Below, in pieces: positions 59,201-64,000 of a stretch of 64,000 nucleotides of DNA (positions within the stretch are counted from its first letter, which is position 1; the number at the start of each line of letters is the position of its first letter). The DNA lies in assembly GCF_021462225.1 (NCBI RefSeq), contig NC_061812.1, positions 50,213,848 through 50,277,847 of the forward strand, given 5' to 3'. The notes under the pieces are model-generated. The model searched no databases and was not told where the DNA came from. It saw only the letters and a list, made by a program, of their open reading frames with translations. Made by a program: the position numbers and the translations under genes. Source of the stretch: Girardinichthys multiradiatus (lineage: Eukaryota > Chordata > Actinopteri > Cyprinodontiformes > Goodeidae).

Positions 59201-62200
59201 CCTGACTGCTGTCCAGAAGGCCACTATTGACACCCTCAAGCAAGAGGGTAAGACACAGAAAGAAATTTCTGAACGAATAGGCTGTTCCCAGAGTGCTGTA
59301 TCAAGGCACCTCAGTGGGAAGTCTGTGGGAAGGAAAAAGTGTGGCAGAAAACGCTGCACAGCGAGAAGAGGTGACCGGACCCTGAGGAAGATTGTGGAGA
59401 AGGGCCGATTCCAGACCTTGGGGGACCTGCGGAAGCAGTGGACTGAGTCTGGAGTAGAAACATCCAGAGCCACCGTGCACAGGCGTGTGCAGGAAATGGG
59501 CTACAGGTGCCGCATTCCCCAGGTCAAGCCCCTTTTGAGCCAGAAACAGCGGCAGAAGCGCCTGACCTGGGCTACAGAGAAGCAGCACTGGACTGTTGCT
59601 CAGTGGTCCAAAGTACTTTTTTCGGATGAAAGCAAATTCTGCATGTCATTCGGAAATCAAGGTGCCAGAGTCTGGAGGAAGACTGGGGAGAAGGAAATGC
59701 CAAAATGCCAGAAGTCCAGTGTCAAGTACCCACAGTCAGTGATGGTCTGGGGTGCCGTGTCAGCTGCTGGTGTTGGTCCACTGTGTTTTATCAAGGGCAG
59801 GGTCAATGCAGCTAGCTATCAGGGGATTTTGGAGCACTTCATGCTTCCATCTGCTGAAAAGCTTTATGAAGATGAAGATTTCATTTTTCAGCACGACCCG
59901 GCACCTGCTCACAGTGCCAAAACCACTGGTAAATGGTTTACTGACCATGGTATCACTGTGCTCAATTGGCCTGCCAACTCTCCTGACCTGAACCCCATAG
60001 AGAATCTGTGGGATATTGTGAAGAGAACGTTGAGAGACTCAAGACCCAACACTCTGGATGAGCTAAAGGCCGCTATCGAAGCATCCTGGGCCTCCATAAG
60101 ACCTCAGCAGTGCCACAGGCTGATTGCCTCCATGCCACGCCGCATTGAAGCAGTCATTTCTGCCAAAGGATTCCCGACCAAGTATTGAGTGCATAACTGT
60201 ACATGATTATTTGAAGGTTGACGTTTTTTGTATTAAAAACACTTTTCTTTTATTGGTCGGATGAAATATGCTAATTTTGTGAGATATGAATTTTGGGTTT
60301 TCATGAGCTGTATGCCAAAATCATCCGTATTAAGACAATAAAAGACTTGAAATATTTCAGTTAATGTGCAATGAATCTAAAATATATGAATGTTAAATTT
60401 TCATCATGACATTATGGAAAATAATGAACTTCATCACAATATGCTAATATTTTGAGAAGGACCTGTAATCTTGTTTTTGTTTTTTTTTTGCTGGAGGAAA
60501 ATAATTCAAAACAGTATTAGGTATATTAATCATGATTATTTCAAAGAATGATTGAGAGCAAAATGTATTTGATGTACACAGACATGCCTACAACCATTTA
60601 TCATACACATCAGGTACAGAACCAAAACAACAACCCGAGGAGATCTGTTCAGAATATATAGGATGTGTTCAACACAATCAAATGAGAAAATACATTTTCA
60701 GACAGAAATGAATTCGCTCATAATGGGATGAATATCACGTTCACATTCCTTTGGGGCCTTTAAACATGCACTGAACTGTTCTTTAGTCAGGGTGAAATAA
60801 TTACACAACAAACAACTTCAGTCAATTTTCATATGCAACAACTGGTTGCGAAAGTTTCAATTTCTTGTGGAGTTTTCTATGATCCCGCAGTGATTATCCT
60901 GGAGTGGGGAAGTTCAGGTGTGGCAGCAGCAATGTAAAAGGCAGCATGTCCAGATTAAATGAAATGTGTAGGTAGGGTGAATTAAAATTGTACATATGCA
61001 TGTATAGTTGTGCATAAAAACAATAACAGACTATTGTAATAACTTATTTAGTTTATAGGGAGCAGTGATACTTATAAGGTCTAACAGCTGCTGTGAGGAA
61101 GGACCTGTGATAAGGCTCCTCCTGCATCTAGGATGCAGCAGTCTGTCACTAAAGGAGCTCTCCGGTTCTGTAACAGCTTCATGCATCCAGTGGGTGTCAT
61201 TGTCCAACAGTGATGTTATTTTTTGCTAAAATCCTTCTGTCACCCACCACCTGAACTGGATCGAGGGGACAACCTAGGACAGAGCTGGCCTTCCTGATGA
61301 GCTTATCTAACCACTTCCTCTCAGCTGTAAATAAGCTGCTGCTCCAAAATACTACACCACAGAAGATAGCTGATGCCACCACAGAGTGAAAAGAGGTTAT
61401 CTGGAGCCCCCCTGCGGATATCCAAAGATCCGTCTCCCCAGCAGGTGGCTTCCTGAAAACAGCATAAGTGTTCAGGTGAACACCCAGGTACGAGTCATTA
61501 TCTCTACATCAGTTCCCTGGATGCTCCTTGGTGTCAGTGTGGTGCGCCTGCCCAAACCCACAACCATCTCCTTGATTGTCTCCCGTTGATCAGGAGGTGT
61601 TTTTCCACAGTGACAGCAGAACACATCTTTTGAACATAATGTTTCCCCTCGACTCAACGTATTAACATAAACACATAAAATATATTAAAAAGCAGTGGTG
61701 ACTTTATGATTAGATTTTTCTGTGGGTAACCAAAGGAAAATAATCAACTGATCACAGGTATAATCCAGTTTCCCTTTGTGTGCATGTCAAACACGCCACA
61801 GCTGAAGCCACAGGTTAAGCTTCATCTGATTGAAGATGTGACAACAAATAGCAGAACAAGTAACCATGTCCTGACATGTCCACGCTTCCAAAGGAGGTAG
61901 ATGTCTGTAGTTGTGCGATTACCTTTACAGACAGAAAAAACTGACATTTTGCAAACCTGCAAAGCAATCCTCTAGCAGCACCACCAGGAATAAGGTGGAT
62001 AGAAGGAAGTCAGAATGGTGACAGATTTATAGGTAACCATGTACCTTTAACAACCAGGGGTCGTAGATCCAAAACCCTAATATCTGTATCTGTATATACT
62101 AAGTCAAAGAAAAGCAGAAGAGAATTCAATCTGTATGAGATGCAGTAAAAATATTTCAAAAAAACTTGTTTGTTTCAGGCTCACAATATGTTGGAGCTGA

Positions 62201-63988
62201 AGATGCATCTGGAGGAGCAGCACATGGAGAATGAGTACCAGCTCCGTCTGAAAGAGATGAACTACAGCGAGAAGCTCAAAGAACAATCAGACAAGTTCAT
62301 CCAGGAAATCACGTCTCTGAAAACAACACAGAAGGTCAGCTGCTGTCAGTCAAACACATCAGCATCTGCAAGGCTCACAATGAAAGACTACATGTTGCTT
62401 TGCTTTCAGCAGCACACAATATCAATCAATCAAACATCATTTATAGAGCACTTTTCATACAGTTAGGTGTAGCACAAAGTGCTTTACTGAGGTTAAGAAC
62501 AGAAGACAGACATAAAACCACTAGAAACACACAGATTAAAAATAATAAAACTAAGTAAACAGACAAAACAAATAGTTGTATTGATGATAAAACAATTAAG
62601 GATTAAAAGAGAGGGAACTCAGTCACCTATGAAGGATGGAAACACAATCATGTAATTAGTAAAGCTACATTAGTCTGGACAGATGGATGGATTCAAAATA
62701 TCATTTAATTTTTCTCATTCTTATATAACTACATTTGTAGATGCTGGAAACAGAAATAGAGAGGCGTGAACGTGAGACTCAGCAGAACTCTACAGAAGCT
62801 GCAGTGAAACACTCCAAAAACCTGAAGGATTTAGGTAAGATGAGGGCAACATCAGTGCCCATCCAAGCAAAAGCCCTACATCTTTCATTCCTTTTGAGAT
62901 CACAGAGGAGTGTGTCATTTTTAATCTGACACAGAGCAATTCTACTCCTCCAAGCTGATTCTGGAGCACAACAAATATGAAGACCTTCTGCAGAAGCATG
63001 CACAAATGCAGGAGAACTATGAAAGGCAGCTGAAGTGTGCAGAGGAGAACAGAACCCAGGCTCTGGTTGACCTCACACAGACGTATGAAGCCAAGCTGCA
63101 AGATAAGACTCAACTCCTGGCTCAGGTCAGAAAGAATGCGGAAGAAAAGGGACAGAAATCTGGGACCGCTCGGTTTAATGGGACATCTTTGAATTTTACT
63201 GCTTTTATTTCCAAAGTGTCAGGAGGAGGCTGAGCAGACGTTTCATAAGTTTGAAGAAATCATAAAGCAGGCAGAGGAGGAGAAGGGAAAGATGATCCTA
63301 ACCATCCAAAGCAAGTATGAGAAGCAGCTTCTCTCAGAGAAAGAGGCCAACATAAAGCTGAAGGGAAATAGTGGTATTATGACTCAAAAGGTGACTAAAG
63401 ATTTTAAAGCCAGATTTTACTGGACTTAGTGTCATTTACCCCTAAAATATAAAAGCTTCCTCTTTTTATTTGTGGTCCCAAAGATCTACAGTCTTCAGAA
63501 GCAGATTGATGACCGCTTTGAGGACATAAACAAGATGAAGAAGGAGCGCCAGAGTCTGTTGGGGTTCATCCGCTCCCTGGAGAGCGACATTTATGTCCTG
63601 AAGACACAGATCTCTGGACATGAAAAGACCAACCAGGACAAGGTGGCTGAGGAGCTTTTTATTTTACAGATAGGCCATGATTGTATCCAGATCCACAGAA
63701 GACATCAGAAAATGAGTTCAATACACCCATAAGACAGAATTCCTCTTTAAATTAGCATGAAACTCTGAATGTGTGTAAACGGTGAGCTTAAAGCCGTCTG
63801 AACGTGAGCATACACACTAATCACCTTCATCCATTCTCACACAGGACAAAATCATATTTGGCCTGAAGACTATGAACCAGGAGCTGGAGAAGTTCAAGTT
63901 CATCCTGGAATTCCAGTTGAGTGAAATGAAGAAGCAGACTGAGCCCCAGCAGGATGAGATAACAGAGAAAGCAGAGAGGATCCATAAG
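47260..63988 (+). CDS. cfap57: Cilia- and flagella-associated protein 57, first 17 coding exons (3' end outside window)
   Basis: Seventeen exons splice in frame to 2946 bp (982 codons) from ATG 47260, continuing past the window after a GT donor at 63989. Residues 1 to about 650 form WD40 propellers, with blocks such as [47 protein letters not shown] and [14 protein letters not shown]. From about 660 on, the protein is an almost unbroken coiled coil ([20 protein letters not shown]). Order and sequence match the vertebrate CFAP57/WDR65 family, a component of inner-arm dynein/axoneme assembly in motile cilia and flagella. The start [18 protein letters not shown] matches the family N-terminus. 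All introns but one are GT-AG; intron 9 appears to be GC-AG. Introns 1, 3, 6, 10 and 11 hold transposons. The known mammalian protein is about 1250 aa, so roughly a fifth is missing. Confidence 0.94.
47605..48051 (+). mobile_element. Rex3/RTE-like LINE, 5'-truncated 3' end
   Basis: An open frame reads [20 protein letters not shown], then [35 protein letters not shown] and ends PRPSPG before TAA. These are the C-terminal blocks of Rex3/RTE reverse transcriptase. The frame is unbroken for about 149 codons, so the insertion is fairly young. It lies in cfap57 intron 1, in the same orientation. Confidence 0.85.
48120..49464. other. cfap57 intron 1, no gene
   Basis: Non-coding; a short hAT-like end (CAGGGGTCTTCAACATTTTT at about 48446) suggests an old non-autonomous element. 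Confidence 0.35.
49465..49778 (+). CDS. cfap57: cfap57 exon 2
   Basis: After TTCACTCAG it encodes [20 protein letters not shown] through [12 protein letters not shown] repeat 1-2 region. Donor GTGAGT, phase 0. Confidence 0.92.
49851..50110 (+). CDS. cfap57: cfap57 exon 3
   Basis: After GTCTCACCAG it encodes [20 protein letters not shown] through AVQGQDDR. Donor GTCAGA, two bases carried. Confidence 0.92.
50258..50294. repeat. TA then GA dinucleotide repeat
   Basis: About 12 TA units followed by GA units in cfap57 intron 3, beside a fragment (50165-50240) resembling the terminus of the 18236 element family. Confidence 0.9.
50389..51658 (+). mobile_element. Tc1-like element with 36-residue D-E spacing, full length
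   Basis: Ends CAGGAGTTGGACAATGAAAC at 50389 and its near-complement ending CCAACCCCTG at 51658, flanked by TA on both sides. Length 1270 bp. It lies in cfap57 intron 3. Confidence 0.93.
50575..51606 (+). pseudogene. Tc1-like DD36E transposase with two CGA-to-TGA stops
   Basis: From ATG 50575 ([20 protein letters not shown]) one frame runs to TAA at 51604-51606 (GGPTPY). It is broken by TGA after YHQEG (about 50716) and by TGA at 51559-51561 near the end. Catalytic motifs [14 protein letters not shown] and LNIIEPLW are intact, with 36 residues between the second Asp and the Glu. This spacing is that of the published Incomer (DD36E) group; membership is inferred. Only the two stops disable it, so the copy is young. 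Confidence 0.88.
51910..52370 (-). mobile_element. Tc1-like relic and poly-A stretch
   Basis: TTAGTGCCTTGCGAAAATAA and TGATTTATTTTATTGGGATT are a decayed terminus; the rest is unrecognised, ending in a 13-A run near 52370. Confidence 0.5.
52518..52692 (+). CDS. cfap57: cfap57 exon 4
   Basis: After CACTGTGCAG it encodes [20 protein letters not shown], then [20 protein letters not shown]. Donor GTAAAA. The upstream part is family-variable. Confidence 0.87.
52773..52925 (+). CDS. cfap57: cfap57 exon 5
   Basis: After TTTTTGTTCCAG it encodes [20 protein letters not shown] and [20 protein letters not shown], ending ...ADTKR before GTGCTG. This donor is weak but keeps the frame with exon 6. Confidence 0.8.
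53282..53421 (+). CDS. cfap57: cfap57 exon 6
   Basis: After CGTTCATCAG it encodes [20 protein letters not shown] and [20 protein letters not shown], a classic WD repeat. Donor GTAGGA. Confidence 0.9.
53577..54720 (-). mobile_element. Tc1-like element, old, near full length
   Basis: Starts CAGAGGCTTGCAAACTGTTG and ends CCAAGGCACTGTA. Reverse-strand transposase phrases (CATCATGCTGCCACCACCGT complement, TGGTTGGATTTAGGTTTTTG) are frameshifted. It fills cfap57 intron 6. Confidence 0.75.
54930..55095 (+). CDS. cfap57: cfap57 exon 7
   Basis: After GGTCACCAG it encodes [20 protein letters not shown] and [20 protein letters not shown], then RGCRE. Donor GTGATG, phase 0. Confidence 0.92.
55175..55288 (+). 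CDS. cfap57: cfap57 exon 8
   Basis: After CATCTCCAG it encodes [20 protein letters not shown] through LKGHNGK. Donor GTGAGT. Confidence 0.93.
55371..55583 (+). CDS. cfap57: cfap57 exon 9 (probable GC donor)
   Basis: After TTGATCAG it encodes [20 protein letters not shown] through [10 protein letters not shown]. No GT donor is compatible with exon 10 at this point, but CAG|GCCAGT fits a GC-AG intron and gives family-length protein. Confidence 0.85.
55695..55868 (+). CDS. cfap57: cfap57 exon 10
   Basis: After GGTTCCACAG it encodes [20 protein letters not shown] through [10 protein letters not shown]. Donor GTGAGT. Confidence 0.93.
56138..57704 (-). mobile_element. Tc1-like DD34E element, copy 3, full length
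   Basis: Both ends (CAGGTCCTTCTCAAAATATT, flanked by TA at 56136-56137 and 57705-57706). It is about 42 bp shorter than copy 4 because of an internal coding deletion. It lies in cfap57 intron 10, antisense to the gene. Confidence 0.94.
56414..57376 (-). pseudogene. Tc1-like transposase with stop, 14-codon deletion and catalytic Asp lost
   Basis: The start codon at 57374-57376 is intact. A TGA replaces the CGA Arg codon 31 (about 57284-57286). Codons 114-127 ([14 protein letters not shown]) are missing without a frameshift. The first catalytic Asp motif FSDES reads FSNES. The second Asp (HHD) and Glu (NPIEN) remain. Confidence 0.93.
57710..58290. other. cfap57 intron 10, remainder
   Basis: AT-rich, no feature seen. 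Confidence 0.4.
58293..58454 (+). CDS. cfap57: cfap57 exon 11
   Basis: After GTGTCCTTAG it encodes [20 protein letters not shown] and [16 protein letters not shown], the last WD repeat and transition to the coiled coil. Donor GTCTGT. Confidence 0.93.
58773..58855 (+). repeat. Tandem duplicate of the Tc1-like left terminus
   Basis: An 83-bp unit (81 bases of terminal repeat plus TA) precedes the real terminus of copy 4 and differs from 58856-58936 at one position (CCATAATG versus CCTTAATG). Confidence 0.95.
58856..60465 (+). mobile_element. Tc1-like DD34E element, copy 4, apparently complete
   Basis: 1610 bp with inverted repeats of about 200 bp, ends CAGGTCC...GGACCTG, TA on both sides (58854-58855 and 60466-60467) and an intact transposase. 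It lies in cfap57 intron 11, sense orientation. Confidence 0.95.
59184..60188 (+). CDS. Tc1-like DD34E transposase, intact (334 aa)
   Basis: Catalyses cut-and-paste excision and reinsertion at TA sites. The N-terminus (about 1-115) carries a paired-like DNA-binding domain with helix-turn-helix blocks ([37 protein letters not shown]) linked by a basic [11 protein letters not shown] hook. The catalytic core has Asp148 (FSDES), Asp238 (FQHD) and Glu273 (NPIEN); the 34-residue spacing marks it as DD34E. One residue next to the second Asp is Pro, where copies 1-3 have Leu (QHDPAPAH versus QHDLAPAH). Whether this lowers activity is unknown. Starts at the ATG at 59184 and ends at TGA 60186-60188. 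Confidence 0.92.
   Translation: MGKTADLTAVQKATIDTLKQEGKTQKEISERIGCSQSAVSRHLSGKSVGRKKCGRKRCTARRGDRTLRKIVEKGRFQTLGDLRKQWTESGVETSRATVHRRVQEMGYRCRIPQVKPLLSQKQRQKRLTWATEKQHWTVAQWSKVLFSDESKFCMSFGNQGARVWRKTGEKEMPKCQKSSVKYPQSVMVWGAVSAAGVGPLCFIKGRVNAASYQGILEHFMLPSAEKLYEDEDFIFQHDPAPAHSAKTTGKWFTDHGITVLNWPANSPDLNPIENLWDIVKRTLRDSRPNTLDELKAAIEASWASIRPQQCHRLIASMPRRIEAVISAKGFPTKY
60470..61030. other. cfap57 intron 11, no gene seen
   Basis: AT-rich, no recognisable element. Confidence 0.4.
61030..61660 (-). mobile_element. LINE 3' fragment (L2/CR1/Rex1-like)
   Basis: The reverse strand reads [19 protein letters not shown] residues (61657-61472), then [20 protein letters not shown] (61382-61197) and a decayed SFLPAAV end to about 61050. 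These are C-terminal RT blocks like KKLNKLIKKAGSVLGTPLEP in the LINE at 508-3740. Frameshifted. Confidence 0.8.
61661..62178. other. cfap57 intron 11, remainder
   Basis: No supported feature. Confidence 0.4.
62179..62334 (+). CDS. cfap57: cfap57 exon 12
   Basis: After TTGTTTCAG it encodes [40 protein letters not shown], start of the long coiled coil. Donor GTCAGC. Confidence 0.93.
62425..62490. repeat. Dispersed-repeat tail
   Basis: AAACATCATTTATAGAGCAC followed by CAAAGTGCTTTAC is a tail frequently seen in fish interspersed repeats. Confidence 0.5.
62741..62834 (+). CDS. cfap57: cfap57 exon 13
   Basis: After ACATTTGTAG it encodes [20 protein letters not shown] and [11 protein letters not shown]. 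Donor GTAAGA, one base carried. Confidence 0.9.
62935..63125 (+). CDS. cfap57: cfap57 exon 14
   Basis: After TCTGACACAG it encodes [20 protein letters not shown], then [20 protein letters not shown]. Donor GTCAGA, phase 0. Confidence 0.92.
63217..63390 (+). CDS. cfap57: cfap57 exon 15
   Basis: After TATTTCCAAAG it encodes [20 protein letters not shown], then [20 protein letters not shown]. The first two codons (Cys-Gln) preserve family length; an alternative acceptor six bases on would drop them. Donor GTGACT. Confidence 0.88.
63484..63642 (+). CDS. cfap57: cfap57 exon 16
   Basis: After GTGGTCCCAAAG it encodes [20 protein letters not shown] through HEKTNQDK. Donor GTGGCT; the frame stays open to 63732 in the intron. 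Confidence 0.9.
63845..63988 (+). CDS. cfap57: cfap57 exon 17 (last in window)
   Basis: After TTCTCACACAG it encodes [20 protein letters not shown] through AERIHK. Donor GTGTGT at 63989. The gene continues outside the window. Confidence 0.92.
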
Positions 63989-64000
63989 GTGTGTGAGGGC

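Noticed and set aside
58773..60465. Simple nested insertion of one Tc1 element into another
   Set aside because: The right flank does not continue with the remainder of the first terminus, as nesting would require.
1..64000. A novel multigene defence, biosynthetic or mobile system
   Set aside because: Every coding block I could support belongs to efcc1, cfap57 or a recognisable transposon; no clustered unknown genes are present.

Overview
The window is vertebrate nuclear DNA, almost certainly from a ray-finned (probably percomorph) fish. The evidence is spliced genes with long introns and GT-AG borders, animal ciliary/coiled-coil proteins, and a repeat load typical of teleosts: many Tc1-like DNA transposons of several families, a Harbinger, L2/CR1/Rex1-like and Rex3/RTE-like LINEs, and tRNA-derived SINEs. 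There is no operon, rRNA, CRISPR or other prokaryotic feature.

Layout. 1-9000 is a transposon nest. A near-perfect 1.2-kb inverted repeat (299-507 + 3741-4727 versus 7332-8526) carries a gutted Harbinger element. Its left arm is split by a 3.2-kb LINE (508-3740), and a Tc1-like element with an intact transposase ORF but one lost end (4728-6126) sits between the arms. 9000-16900 is gene-poor and holds degenerate Tc1 relics, simple repeats and a hammerhead-like motif. 17016-44944 (+) is a complete eight-exon gene that I identify as efcc1 (EF-hand and coiled-coil domain containing 1), predicted at 642 aa, with transposon-rich introns. 47260 to beyond 64000 (+) is the first 17 coding exons (982 codons) of cfap57 (WDR65), an axonemal WD-repeat/coiled-coil protein; its 3' end lies outside the window. 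A consensus RFX X-box lies about 170 bp upstream of the cfap57 start codon, as expected for a motile-cilium gene.

Mobile elements. Four copies of one DD34E Tc1-like family, at different stages of decay, lie at 4728-6126, 40595-42194, 56138-57704 and 58856-60465. The last has two terminal inverted repeats, a TA target duplication and an unbroken 334-codon transposase, so it is the best candidate for a recently mobile element. Other full-length Tc1-like elements have D-to-E spacings of 38 residues (18236-19857) and 36 residues (31332-32628 and 50389-51658); all three are inactivated by stops or frameshifts. Many shorter relics are listed.

I found no convincing undescribed multigene system. The most informative observations are structural: the young inverted repeat that preserves the empty site of a catalytically dead LINE, two perfect near-zero-loop palindromes inside transposon relics, a tandemly duplicated Tc1 terminus, and a probable GC-AG intron in cfap57. 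Gene names rest on remembered family similarity, not on a database search.
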